The notes beneath the pieces were generated by a model. The model saw only the letters and a program-made list of their open reading frames with translations. It was not told the DNA's origin and made no database searches. A DNA stretch of 64,000 bases from Ditylenchus dipsaci (taxonomy: Eukaryota; Nematoda; Chromadorea; Rhabditida; Anguinidae): positions 306,131 through 370,130 of the forward strand of contig SADC01001210.1 in NCBI GenBank assembly GCA_004194705.1, given 5' to 3'. Each line of letters starts with the position of its first letter. Within the stretch, counting starts at the first letter, position 1. The position numbers and the translations under genes were made by a program. Of the stretch, positions 22,693 to 35,617 are shown piece after piece.

Positions 22693-23496
22693 CCGTATTT
22701 CCTCTAATAAGCGCCCCTGCTCCATTAAGCGCTCCCGCTCTAATAAGCGCCCTCCCTGGAGGGGGGTTTGAAAAATAAGCGCCCCTGCTCTAATAAGCGC
22801 CCCCCCCCTCTCAAGGCTATTTCGCTTAGTTTGTATTTCTGTTTTTGGGAAACTTGTTTTTTAGTTACAAAATTCAAGTTCGTACACAAATTTGTTTCCT
22901 TTACTAAAGAAAACTTTCTTTTTCCCAGATCGTCGGATCACTATCAGCCATAACGGAAGCGAGGACGACCAAATGCACTGCTTCAAGGATTTGGAGGGAT
23001 TCCATGATCTTTTGAATGCGCGAGATGAGATTCGACAGACGAGGAATGATGCTGAAGAAATAGACGCAGACCAAGAAGATGAAAATGTTTATCCGAGCAA
23101 TAAATCTCTTCACTTCGACGAATCTTTTGAAGTTGATTTAAATGATGAAATGTATTCGCTCAACCCTCAGTTTCACGATTTTTCAATGATCGAAAGTTGT
23201 AAACCAAGCATTTTTTCTTTGTTTGTAAATTCAGCATTTTCGTTCAGCATGTTCCGTTGCCTTTTTATCATGAATAATGCGTTTTGAATTTGAGCAGTTG
23301 TGAAAAAAAAATTCTAGAAATCAATGTCTATAACTAAAATTATCAAGGTTCGGGTTAAACAAGGTTGGTGGCCTCGGCGCCGACAGGTTGAAAAATAAGC
23401 GCCCCTGCTCCATTAAGCGCCCCCGCTCTAATAAGCGCCTCCCTAGACGGGGGGTTGAAAAATAAGCGCCCGGGGCGCTTATTAGAGGAAATACGG
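22693..23496. mobile_element. TA-flanked element with TAATAAGCGCC arrays and an ORF
   Basis: The ends CCGTATTTCCTCTAATAAGC and GCTTATTAGAGGAAATACGG have TA outside. AATAAGCGCC words repeat in both ends. The core holds an acidic frame (22892-23287, with DAEEIDADQEDENVYPSN) that could be the tail of a lost pogo-like transposase or captured host DNA; no catalytic block remains. Confidence 0.7.
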
Positions 23497-25382
<1,886 letters not shown>

Positions 25383-25534
25383 TCAAATGCATATCACATA
25401 GCATTAAAACAGATTGTGTATCGAAAATGTTTTATTCTCGACTTTATGTGAACAAGAAAAATAAAGTTATAACTAATCAAAGAATTCCAAAAAAAAGTTT
25501 AAAAAGTGAAGAATATCCATAGTAGTTGTGCATA
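25383..25534. promoter_or_regulatory. 3' region with polyadenylation signal
   Basis: AATAAA at about 25460 lies some 80 bases after the stop of the secreted-protein gene and is the likely polyadenylation signal. Confidence 0.4.
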
Positions 25535-25681
25535 CCGTGATTCCTCTAATAGAGATCACCCCCCCTGGTTTTGTGACTATGTTTCGCGACTTCAGAGTTA
25601 GGGCCATTTTTGGTTTACAATTTCAAGATTTTTGGACAGCCGAAAATAAAACGCCTGGAGGCTCTATTAGAGGAAATATAG
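25535..25681. mobile_element. Short CCGTGATTCCTCTAATAG MITE
   Basis: CCGTGATTCCTCTAATAGAG at the left pairs with CTCTATTAGAGGAAATATAG at the right, with TA outside both ends. It is 147 bp and a relative of 20990 and 22693. Confidence 0.65.
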
Positions 25682-26418
25682 TACTTATCTTTATTAACAA
25701 ATATAAACCACTAGTAGAAGCAACAAGACTTTTCGCCTTATCTGACATTCCCTAAAACATTTATTCCAACCACATAAGTATTAAAACTAACAAGAGAACA
25801 TATTAACTGTACGATCTGATTCCAAAATTCTGACAACGCTATCTTCGATTTACAAGGTGGTCCAAGTATTTCAGCCTATTTTAAATGCCTAGAATTTTTT
25901 TCTCTCTCAAAATTCAAGATAACAAATTATTGCTTATTCGATAGCCCTAAATCTGCGGTTTTGTTTCACACCAAAAGATACACTTTTTCGAATCTTAGTG
26001 TTGAGATATGCTTATTAAAAGAAAAGAGGGTGAACTAGGGGTGGGGTGAACTCCCCAGAACTAGCAAAAGCTTAAAAAATGAGTGCCGAAATTGGCCGGT
26101 CCTTTGAATTTCGTTAAATCGAGTTTCAACTGTATATCGAGGCATGACTGTGAAAAATATGTTCAAAAGTTCACAGGATGAACCAAAGCAATTTCGACCT
26201 ATATTTACATGTTTCTCGAGCATCTAAGTTGTATGTTTTCTATCTGTTTGCCAAAAATATTGAAATTTCATACAATAAATCATCTATGCTTCACAAGATA
26301 GCATTGTCAGAATTTTCGTTTTTTTGTAGATAATTATTAACACTAAAGACTATTACTGAAATTTTTTCACATTTAAAACTAACTGTTTTTTTACAAAAAA
26401 ATATCTTTGTAAATATTA
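25682..26418. other. No supported gene
   Basis: Intergenic between two convergent genes. It contains a TCGTTAAATCGAG-type transposon scar near 26110 and nothing else that I can support. Confidence 0.3.
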
Positions 26419-29400
26419 TTATTGAAGCATCTTTGTTTGCTCTTCTGCATTGCCGTTTTGAATTTTTCCTTTATCTACTTCTAAATGTTCTTCATGAAGT
26501 TTAACGCTGTCGAGATTAATTCCTCTGGTCTCAATCAGCCAAAAATAAGACACTAAAAAGCTAATAGTTCCTAAAACAGCCACCGCTAGGTAAGCACTGG
26601 GTGCCCAAATTGTGTTCATAAAAGCCAGCTGAAAATATTTTGTTATCAATTTTCACCGTTTAAGCAAAATACTGACAGTAGGTGCAAGAACTGCTCCGAT
26701 TCGAGCTATTAAAGAGCAAGAGCCCAGAGAAGTGGCTCGCATATTTGTGGGCATCGACTCTATTGCACAAAGATAACTAAACAGGATAATGTTACTCAAT
26801 TTATTTGACCACGACTATTTTTTTGACCATGCATCCCAGGTGTACTCTATAAAAGCACATCCAAATAGATTGACAATAAGCAGGGGTGTACCCTAAATAG
26901 AGCATTTTCAATTTACTTTATTTCAGGTAATTAGACTTACATGTTCGTTGTTTAAAACGAAAACAGTTAAAGTCAAAAAGCAAACGATAACCACCAATTG
27001 AGAGTATTGATGCAAATTACGACGACTGAAGTTGAACAGGTCGAAAGGGATTAGCATCTAAATTTGATATTTGTTATTTAAAATAAAATCCCCCCTAATA
27101 ATTTTTGGCTTAGCCATAAGTCTTAGCCTTTAGGCTTGGGCCTTAGGACCTAGGTCTTTGTTGGATATTAACAAGTTGTTCCGCCCGAACCTCACCGAAA
27201 AATAGTAGAAAATGTCGCAAATATCACAAGGACTAGGGTCTGCAGGCGCCTATCGGCGCCTATGCCGTTCGGGAACATTGGTAGTTCAGGCAATATTCCT
27301 GTGGTTCGGGAACATTAGTGGTTCATTTACAATAATAGTTCGGGTAGATTTATCTTTTGAGTGCGTTAATGGTTAGGCTAGATCATCCACCCTACCTGTT
27401 AACCCACCTACTCTACCTGGCCTATCCTCGCCTATCCTCGACTATCCTTGCCTATCCTCGCTTATCCTCGCCTACGCTTGCCTATCCTCACCTATCCTCG
27501 CCTACCTCGCCTATTTAGCCTACTATAACGTACACCGGACCTGGTCCCAGGGTGTACGTTATATCAAAGTTTGACTGTAGAGATTCCTTCTGAACACTTA
27601 ACTATACTGTCTGGCTACCTACCCACCCTAAGAGGCCATTTACCTACCCTACCTGGCAGAAAAGTGGGCTTCAAAACAAAAATCCACCTTGAATCCAGCC
27701 TAAAATCCACCATCACTAATTTAAAGGGCAAGGAAAAAATTTTTTAGAAGCCATTTCAATTATACGTGTTTGAGCTTAAAAGAAAGCCAAGATGTTGTAC
27801 TTGAGGGTTCCGCAGAAATGTTTGGCATTAATTCACAAAAAATAGCAGAAAAGTGGGCTTGAACACAAAAATCCACCTTAAATCCAGGCTAAAATCCACC
27901 ACCTCTAGTTTGGAGGGCAAGGAAATTTTTTTTAGAAGCGACTTCAATTATACGTGTTTGTGCTTAAAAGAAAGCCAAGATGTTAAACTTGAGGGTTCTG
28001 GTGATATAATTAACATGAGTTAACTAAACGTAGCAGAAAAGTTGGCTTGAACACAAACATCCACCAAAAATCCAGGCTAAAATCCACCATCACCAATTTG
28101 GAGGGCAAAGAAAACTTTTTTTAGAAGCAACTTCGATTATACGTGTTTGTGCTTAAAAAGAAGCCAACATGTTGTTCTTGAGGGTTCCGCAGAGATGTTT
28201 GACATTAATTCACAAAAAATAGCAGAAAAGTGGGCTTGAACCCAAACATCCACCAAAAATCCAGGCCAAAATCCACCATCACCAATTTGGAGGGCAAGAA
28301 AAACTTTTTTTAGAAGCAACTTTGATTATACGTGTTTGTGCTCAAAAAGAAGCCAAGATGTTGTTATTGAGGGTTCCGAAAAAATATCAAAGATCAAATT
28401 GCAAAAAAAGGCAAAAATCAGTCTTGAACACCACAAATTCAGAAAAAGTGTGACGGACCCCCCTTTAGGTTTTTGAAAATCGAAACCCCTTCTCATATTT
28501 GTGACCACAATGTGGAAACAGAACTGATAGAGCGCTTTAAAAAACAGCTTAAAAAATGTCGGACCCTAGGTGGGAACGAACTTGAGGTGGGTTCTTAAAT
28601 CGAGATTTGACTGTATTCTTTGAAAAGAAAATAAAAGTTAAACTTACTATTTTTGAAATTACCAAAAAGATAGCAAATAGTAATTGATTCAAAAACAAAT
28701 TGCCCACAATACTGTTACTATTCAAATCGTTTGTGTAACTGCTCAGACTGGCTACAAACCACATTATCCAAAGCACCAGTATTCTCTTGAGTAGTGTGTT
28801 GTCTTTTAAAAGCTGCCTCAAAACTAACTATTTCCAACAAAAAAATATTTATTTTCTTACAGCAATGGTTGTTTTTCCATAATAGGTTCATGCTGGATTT
28901 CTTCATACTTTAAATTTGCTATCCTAGCTATTTTTCGCTCACTTTCGCGCATTTGCTGTAACTTGTCCTAGATCAAGAAATATGAAATTTGTTTATAAAA
29001 CTGTAAATTTCAAAAAATACTTTGCTGTGAAGCCAGGTGGGACTCTCCGGAAGCGCAAAAATCACGAGCAATAGAGCTGGCAGAGTTCCAATTGCACTCA
29101 TGAAACTTGCATGTCTCCAATAAGGGAAGTAATAGCACACAACAGTCAAGAAAAGACGAGCTATTCCCTTAACTTTAATTTTTGTGATTGATCAACAAAT
29201 TCACGAGAAATACCAATTGAAAAAAGCTCTTAGTGGAATCCTTTGCTCAGGCAACAGTAGTTCTAGCACAAATGTATAGACAGCCACAATCGCCCTCCAT
29301 TGCATAGTCCAAGAAAAAATCTTGAGGCTATTAAAAGTTCACCTGTTGGAGCCAGCCCTGTAAATGATTAGATATTGCAAGGAAATTTAGTTCTAAATTA

Positions 29401-30377
29401 TATTCTTTTTTTTTAACCTGGCCTTTTATAATTTCAAAAAAAATCTCCAGTATTTAATCAAAGACGATTCGTAATTTCATGCTCGGGGGCTAAGGGTGTG
29501 TGTCCAACAAGAAATGGACCGTGGGAGTGACCTAGAAGAACTTCGACCAAAAACCACAGGGGGACCAAGGCAAATAATATTTTTGATTGTCCTTCCAACA
29601 GTTTTTTTTCGTTTTGCCTAAAAAGCGCGGATACTTTGTGAAAACGAGGTTTTGGCTTTGTTCAAATGGTGTATTTCAGCAGTATTATTGTAGGAATGTG
29701 GATATTGGGGCCAGATACATAAGGAACTTGGGCACGCTCAAAGAATATTATCATCGAAATTCCTCTGAATCACAGTCGAGGTCACATACTTGTAAGCTAA
29801 AATTCGAGACGGATGCCATGTTAGGGGGAAATTCTAAGTGACTGCTTAACGACTTTTCAATATAGTTAACAGATGGTTGAACCGCAATCTTGGGACTAGT
29901 TTTTCAAAAAATTTACGAAAAATTTTTTTTGGCAGATTTTTTTAACCTTGACTACTAAATTTCACCTGACAATACCATCATTGAAATTCCAGCAGCCAAA
30001 ACAAATATTGCAATCGGCTTTCTTCCAAAGTAGTCAGATAAACTGCCAAATAGCAATGTTCCAACCAAAACTCCGAAAAATTGAAGCTGTGCATAAAGTG
30101 CTACTAAATATGCTTTTGGACCGCAAACCCAATTAAATTCTAAGGCAGCAGACTGAAAATGGTTATCTTCAAATTGAATATGATTTGGAGCTGGACAGAA
30201 GTTGAATTCTGTGCAATTTCTGCCGAATGAAGCAGACTGAGAATCAGAACACCGCCATCTAGGAATATAAGAGCTGAAGATGGAGAAGATCATCTGGGTG
30301 GCAAAGAACATGGAAAACTGCCAGCACACAGCTACCAGTAAATGAAAGCGGTTGGTTTTGGCCAGGAAGGGTATCAT
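26419..30377 (-). CDS. SLC22-type organic ion transporter (MFS), nine exons
   Basis: Nine exons on - follow the SLC22 plan. 29966-30377: first helix, large extracellular loop with Cys residues and FNWVCGP, then GSLSDYFGRKP. 29214-29357: LIASRFFLGLCNGG. 29021-29160: ALPESPTWLHSK. 28861-28967: charged loop. 28648-28823: LWIMWFVASLSS and NLFLNQLLFAIF. 26941-27057: FNFSRRNL. 26828-26892. 26677-26776: ESMPTNMRATSLGSCSLIAR. 26419-26628: last helices and an acidic tail. Total is about 490 residues, near the family norm. It is a predicted plasma-membrane carrier for organic cations, anions or zwitterions; the substrate cannot be told. A one-base slip at GGAGGG near 29300 and two out-of-phase joins suggest sequence indels or early decay. 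The 1.6-kb intron 5 holds a satellite array. The upstream start may include a further short exon. Confidence 0.75.
27416..27513. repeat. CCTATCCTCG decamer minisatellite
   Basis: About ten imperfect copies of CCTATCCTCG lie in tandem inside an intron of the SLC22-type gene. Confidence 0.75.
27524..27583. mobile_element. Tiny pogo-type MITE remnant
   Basis: TATAACGTACACCGGACC and GGTGTACGTTATATCAAAG are inverted, ending TTTGACTGTA. It is a short relative of the CAGTCAAACCTCG end family. Confidence 0.45.
27657..28440. repeat. 189-bp tandem satellite, four copies
   Basis: The word CCACCTTGAATCCAG or CCACCAAAAATCCAGG recurs at 27684, 27873, 28061 and 28250, giving spacings of 189, 188 and 189. 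Each unit also has AATTATACGTGTTTG and AGAAAGCCAAGATGTTG blocks. A degraded fifth unit ends near 28440. It lies wholly in one intron of the SLC22-type gene. Confidence 0.85.
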
Positions 30378-30530
30378 CCTTAAATTTTTAAATAACCAAA
30401 TTGGCTTTTTTATTGATACTGCACGTTGACTATTTTAAGGAAAAAACAAATTGCAATATTTTACTTAATTTTCAAAAATTTCACTCAAAATTTACTTTCA
30501 AAGTTAATCGACCTTATAACTAGGGTTGTC
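30378..30530. other. Upstream region of the SLC22-type gene
   Basis: AAG directly before the first called Met (read on -) is a possible splice acceptor, so a short first exon may lie farther right. No promoter motif is identifiable. Confidence 0.3.
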
Positions 30531-30777
30531 GAGTCGAGGACTCGATTTCGAGTTTTGGACTCGTAGACTCGAAAATTTTAGAGTTTCGAGGCCTCAAAAA
30601 AAATTTGAGTCCTTCTTTCGAATTTCGAGATCTCGATGAAAAATTTTAAGTCCTTCTCTCGAGTTTCGAGGCCTCGATTTCAAGTTTTGGACTCGGAACT
30701 CGAAAATTTTGATAAGTCGAGGCCTCGCTAATTTGCGATGCCATTCGAGTCTTTGAGTCGCGGCCTCGACGACCCTA
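30531..30777. mobile_element. TAGGGTTGTCGAG MITE with CTCGAG-word core
   Basis: TAGGGTTGTCGAG at the left pairs with CTCGACGACCCTA at the right. The 247-bp core is almost entirely TTCGAGGCCTCGA-type words. The flanks CTTATAAC and CTCATAAG match at 6 of 8 bases. It shares the TAGGGTTGT end with the micro-elements at 49836 and 50439. Confidence 0.6.
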
Positions 30778-31029
30778 CTCATAAGTTATGATATCCTATC
30801 CGGCCTCATACTTAATTGGTCCTTTCCAACCTCCTACTGGTGTTCCTATCTATATTGTAGTACCCAGGTAGACGGATCAAATTGGTGGCCACCCAGTTGG
30901 CTGGATCCATCCTTAATATCAAAGTAGTCTTATCCAGGTGGTGTGTAATGCGCATTGGGAGATCTATGTACGAAAAGGACATAATAATACAGCCTTAAAA
31001 TTTTCGAGTCTTGTACCTGGACTCGTCTA

Positions 31030-32000
31030 TCTTAAGAGTCAGGTGAAAAACAAAGAGGATCGATAGAAAGAAGAAATCTAAATTTATTCCACTCTCCGCC
31101 ATAACATTTCTTGGACAAGGCGAAACAATACAAATCCAAACAATTGTGAACAACCCAATGGAGAAATCGTTGAGAATAATTTGACTTCTTCAAGCTGACC
31201 ATGAAGCTGTCCGTAATTAAGTTAGACAATAATAATCCTTGAGTAGAGCAGCAGGTCACAGAGGATACCAGAGTACACCTGATGAGCTTGAAATAGACAG
31301 CTAAAAGCCAAATCGTTTCGTCCAACAAGTCCTGTAAATTTAGAGAGAAGTAAAAGACTGCAGGCGCCAAAACTGAATACCTGAGCAAAGACTGTGAAAA
31401 CATGAGCGAAGCCTCCATTGAAAATCCAGATCTTGCCGCCATTGATGACGCAGTACTTACCGCGTTTTGACTACTCGGCACGAGTTTTCATTGACTAAAT
31501 TCAAGAATCTAACTGTGTGATTTAATAAAATGTTTTAAGGGACCTACGTTGGCGCCATATCCAGCGGTTGGCTCAGTCAAACAGAAGGCTGCAACTCTTT
31601 TCCAGCAGTGAGATCGGGCAAGTACTTTTGCTATGCGCTTCGGAACCGAACAGCAAAATCTCTTTGTAGCCGATAGACTAAACTTTTATTTTAACAGTTC
31701 AAAGTCGCAGAAGATCCCAGAGTATACCTGATGAGCACCAATCATACAACTGAAAGCATATCGTTTCCACCAACAAGCTCTGTAATCACCTCCATCGGGA
31801 CGGTTGCATCTACATGATTCCTATAATTGTCAGATTATATCCGCGGAAGCTCAGAACTATGACCTACTGGAGCGCATTGATGACCTTTTCCATGAACTTT
31901 TCATCGGAGCCAAATCATGTCGATAGTCTGTCAGCGATCGTCATCCAACTTTAGCGGATATGGGAAGACCTGCTCGAGATGGGCTCATCCACGGAACAAA
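31030..32000 (-). pseudogene. Very-long-chain acyl-CoA dehydrogenase-like, decayed
   Basis: On -, translated pieces match the VLCAD/ACAD9 family in order: VITELVGGNDMLSVV, then GAHQ at an exon end (31722) with intron ends GTATAC...TTTAG, then SIGYKEILLFGSEAHSK (about 31680-31633), then KRVAAFCLTEPTAGYGANV (about 31600-31545), the flavin-contacting signature block. Farther on, at about 31180-31070, CLDLYCFALSKKC resembles the IDLY..VLSR helix of the C-terminal extension. One-base slips separate the blocks. The catalytic-base domain between them is absent. The exon ending at GAHQ occurs twice (near 31722 and 31278), a partial duplication. The intact gene would encode a mitochondrial fatty-acid oxidation enzyme. 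The long open frame at 31032-31481 is a patchwork of this remnant. Confidence 0.6.
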
Positions 32001-32304
32001 TTTATGCAGAACGACATCAATTCCTGATTAAATCAATGACCTATGGCAAAATGAAAAGTACGAAAAGATAAACAGACATGATTTTTGGAAGACTTTGCAC
32101 TTTCCTGTCCAGCAGAAGAAGACATTCTTTTCCTGTTCATCTTCACTAAAATAAAACATCAAGACCCACATCGGATTTTTCAAAAAGCGAAAAACATCAT
32201 CAAAAATATCGGCTGTTTCAAAAAGCCGAGAAAAGAACACTAAAGAACACAAAGAAGAACACAAAGAAGTATTTTGTACAAAGAAACTGTAAAAAGCATA
32301 TTAA
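32001..32304. other. No supported gene
   Basis: A 78-residue Phe-rich open frame on - (32028-32264) lies upstream of the dehydrogenase remnant, but nothing identifies it as an exon. Confidence 0.3.
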
Positions 32305-32535
32305 AGGGGAATGCCCGTGCGTTTCGAAAAGTTAAGGCGGGGAACAGGATTCTTTCCGAATCCTCCCATTTTTACTCGTTTTGCATCAAACTTAATATTG
32401 ATGACCCTATACTACTTTTAAAAAACTAAACAAAAAACTTTAAAAATCTGGATGAGAACGCATGTAAAACTTGATCGAGAAAGAAAAAAGTGCTGGTCCC
32501 TGCCTTTTCTCCGTGTCGCGCACGGGCATGTCCCT
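32305..32535. mobile_element. TTAA-flanked MITE
   Basis: AGGGGAATGCCCGTGCG at the left and CGCACGGGCATGTCCCT at the right are inverted. TTAA lies on each side (32301-32304 and 32536-32539). TTAA duplications mark piggyBac and Kolobok transposons. It is 231 bp with no coding, and related ends occur at 46970, 56516 and 59788. Confidence 0.8.
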
Positions 32536-33221
32536 TTAAATGCAATAAATAAATAAAAAGTTTTAATTATTTTTCACAGGTTCAGTTCAAGCAAATATTG
32601 AAGAGTATTTTATTAAGTCTATGATAGAAAAATTCAATTTAGTAATTAATGGATTTTCAAGTTAAACAATAGGGCAGCAAACGTGTTTGCAACAAACGTA
32701 ATCAATATAAATTAAAAGTCTATTTTATTGTGATGTTGAAGTCTCTCTTACTTTGTTACAAAAACATTGCAATTTAGTCAATATCAAAGTTTTCTTTGTA
32801 AAAAAAATTATCGGCCCTATTTCTATTGCCGTAGCTAACGTATTCCACAAGATAACTTATATCTGAGTACGAGTCAGTCGTGCTGCAAACTACGGTATTT
32901 CCTCTAATTCTCTAAATTATCGCCCTGGGCTCAGTTGAACCACCTAATAATAAGGCATTTGCTGGTATTTGGTCACTGGAGCTAGGCAAAAAAGTCTCTA
33001 TATACACTTTTGGATCAAGAGTCTTTGCGCACACATATACTCTAATAGACAGAAATCACTCAAAAGTGACTTTGGATGCATAAAAAATGTATGCAAACCA
33101 GAGTTTCTTAACAAGTTAACAAAACTATATTCAAATTCCATCTTTTTTGCTTTTTAAGCTATCTATGTATTTTTTAGATTAAATCACCTTAGCCCACTAA
33201 GGCAAAGAGTAAAATTTTGGT
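32536..33221. repeat. AT-rich spacer and dispersed-module copy
   Basis: From about 32950 to 33150 a decayed copy of the module is visible (ACAGAAATCACTCAAAAGTG, GGATGCATAAAAAATG, ACCAGAGTTT). Before that, only AT-rich sequence and a TACGGTATTTCCTCTAATT transposon end near 32892 are seen. Confidence 0.45.
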
Positions 33222-33990
33222 CAACTTTTTGGCACTTATGCCGTTGCCCCCTCCCCTGAACTTTCGAAAAAATGACCAGAAAATATAAAAATAACTAACT
33301 ATTTTTCAACAAAAATTGACTTAAAGTCATCTAAGGTAGATGGTCTTTTTAGGGTATTTTTGGCGTAGAGCGTTAGGCCTTTTTTCCACTTTTTGGCGTT
33401 CTGCCCTATTTTATATTTTAGCCACTTAGGCCTTATTTTTTTAACTTAGGCTTAGGCTCAGGGTAGGCCAGCGCACGTTAGCCGGGACTAAAAAATGTCT
33501 TAAGAACCACAAAATGGCTTTAAAATAAAGCCTATGTGGCTAAAGTATAACATAGGGCAGAACGCCAAAAAGTGGAAAAAAGGGCCTAAAGGCTACGACC
33601 CGTATTTTTGGTAATTTTTAGGCTCAGACATTTAGCTTTAGGCCAGGGTAGGCCAGCGTATGTTAGGACGGGCTCGAACATGCTTTTCGAACACTAAGGA
33701 AGTTAAGCGTGTTTGAGTCCGTCCTAACATACGCTGGCCTACCCTTGCCTAAAGCCTAAGCCTTATCTAATGTGACTGAAAATTACCAAAAAATACCCTA
33801 AAAAGACCATCTTCTTTAGAAGACTTAAAGTTAATTTTTTTGAAAAAATAGTTAGTTTTTTTTTATTAGAAACTGATTAGAAATGTTTCTTTTATCGTAT
33901 TGAACAGAAAAAACCAGCTTAGAAGGTACTTTTGGGTTATTTTTCGAAAGTTCAGGGGGCCCAACGGCATAAGTGCCAACTTTTTTTTGT
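33222..33990. repeat. Large foldback with nested palindromes
   Basis: TTGGCACTTATGCCGTTG at the left matches CAACGGCATAAGTGCCAA at the right. Inner pairs include AGATGGTCTTTTTAGGGTAT with ATACCCTAAAAAGACCATC, and CACTTTTTGGCGTTCTGCCC with its inverse. TTAGGC-type words sit near the centre on both arms. No clear target duplication or coding sequence was found. Confidence 0.65.
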
Positions 33991-34162
33991 CAAGCCTGAA
34001 AAAATGATTCAAGGCTTGGATTTTTTACTTGAACCCTTTAAATTTACACCTAAAAATACTGTTCACACGATACACTTCATCCATCCAACACAATGAACTT
34101 TTTATTCAGAACTTAAAAAATATTAAAGTGTTACAGAAACAATTAATAATTTCATCAATAAA

Positions 34163-35239
34163 TTATGTTTGCATTCTTACAGAAAATCGAACAATATCCA
34201 CTGTCTTTATATCAAAACTTGACTGAACAAAAAAAGCAATAGTCGTCTGAGTCCTACGTTTGGTAACAATGTTGAACAACCGCACAATGAATTTCCTATA
34301 AGGAGAAACACACCAAAGAGTAATAATAAACTCGGCAATTGAATGAGTGTCAAGAACACACAGTGCCACTGTCATTGCCGATGCTGTGTGAGCAATTCGG
34401 AACAAAACAAATAAAAAATACATCAACGCAGGTAGCAGCATGAATACAGTCACAATAAAGGCCTGCATTAAACAAGTTGCAATAATAGAATTTTGAGTTT
34501 TATTTTTGAAAAGATGGGATTCTCTTTTCAGCACATGGTAGATAAAAAATCCAGCGGCAGGAAGCTCTATCAAAATCACAAAAATAATCGACGAAAAACC
34601 CATCAGTATAGGTACAAACATGCAATCAGTAGGAAGGACAATAAAAGTCGGCTCATTTTCAAAATAGCTGATCAAAGCTGGGTCGTAACTTTTTGTCCAT
34701 TCAATAATATTTGCTCGATCTTTAGTAAGATGTGAGAAAACAGTGTAGCAGATGCAACAATGAAGGCAAAATAACACAACTGATACTATTGCTACAGAAC
34801 TTTTGATGTTTAACCAATTTAAATATTTGTTAGGAAATATTAGTAAATATCGCACAGCCAATGTGAGCATTATTCCAGCCACCATGTTGGCAGTCGCCCC
34901 GAAACACAACAAAGACACAACCACACTGCTGAAGTAGCCAAAAATATGTCTGCCTACGCCGGTCTGGTATCCAGCAGTCAAGGGTGTTAAAATGACAGGT
35001 TTGGAGGTACCCATGCAGGTCTCAAATACTAAACACCAAAAAGTGTGGTTCAAAATGAACCACTTGAATTTGCCAATGGTTTTGGATTGGGTCAGGATTA
35101 CGTAGAACATAAATGGAGCTAATAGCCATGTGATTAAAAATGTAAAACTGGAGTAGTAATAATAGGTTTGAAGAAGAGATTCTGAGGGTGGTGTAACCAT
35201 GGACATACCTAATATTGATGTGTTAAGCAAAAATTTCAA
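34163..35239 (-). CDS. Nematode-type chemosensory seven-transmembrane receptor
   Basis: A single uninterrupted 358-residue frame has seven hydrophobic segments: roughly residues 25-50, 60-80, 100-130, 145-170, 210-235, 250-280 and 290-310. The C-terminal block ALCVLDTHSIAEFI followed by SPYRKF closely follows the S/H-x-x-x-II...PYR pattern at helix 7 of the Srh/Str superfamily of nematode chemoreceptors. A PTDCMFVP segment precedes helix 5, also typical. The short variable tail ends at TGA. It would sit in the plasma membrane of sensory cilia and bind small odorants or tastants; the ligand is unknown. Lack of introns over 1.08 kb is unusual for this family, where several introns are common. 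An internal Met at residue 12 is an alternative start. Confidence 0.8.
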   Translation of the reverse strand: MKFLLNTSILGMSMVTPPSESLLQTYYYYSSFTFLITWLLAPFMFYVILTQSKTIGKFKWFILNHTFWCLVFETCMGTSKPVILTPLTAGYQTGVGRHIFGYFSSVVVSLLCFGATANMVAGIMLTLAVRYLLIFPNKYLNWLNIKSSVAIVSVVLFCLHCCICYTVFSHLTKDRANIIEWTKSYDPALISYFENEPTFIVLPTDCMFVPILMGFSSIIFVILIELPAAGFFIYHVLKRESHLFKNKTQNSIIATCLMQAFIVTVFMLLPALMYFLFVLFRIAHTASAMTVALCVLDTHSIAEFIITLWCVSPYRKFIVRLFNIVTKRRTQTTIAFFVQSSFDIKTVDIVRFSVRMQT

Positions 35240-35600
35240 ATATTTTCTTATCTTTTCTACGAAAATTTTTAATTAACTGTATGTGGTTTAGTAGATGTAA
35301 AAGTAAATATTTTTTTTATAACAACGCTTTTCATACTCTTTAAAAGTTTCTTGGAACTGAAGTTTGAATAGAATACAATTAAGATTGTGTGAATGTGATT
35401 TGTGGTGAAAAAACAACTAATCAGACTTGTAGCATTTAAACGTACTTGTATGGCTAATCACCATATTTAGTAAAAGCCAAAAAATGACTCAAGACAGTGC
35501 TCCATGCAAATCGCACACTCCTGAACTGTTTTTCGTTGTCTCAGCATACAAATTTTCAAGCATTTTATATATTTTTTGGGACCTTTCCTAGTTTAGGGGC
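35240..35600. other. Upstream region of the receptor gene
   Basis: AT-rich; it presumably contains the receptor promoter, but no motif can be named. Confidence 0.3.
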
Positions 35601-35617
35601 CAAATTTTGCCTTCTTC

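Noticed and set aside
27416..27513. CRISPR-like array
   Set aside because: Ten-base head-to-tail units without spacers in a eukaryotic intron; it is a minisatellite.
31485..31520. Possible short + strand coding exon (ATGAGCGAAGCCTCC...)
   Set aside because: The opposite strand carries a strong donor and the VLCAD-like blocks, so the + frame is antisense chance.
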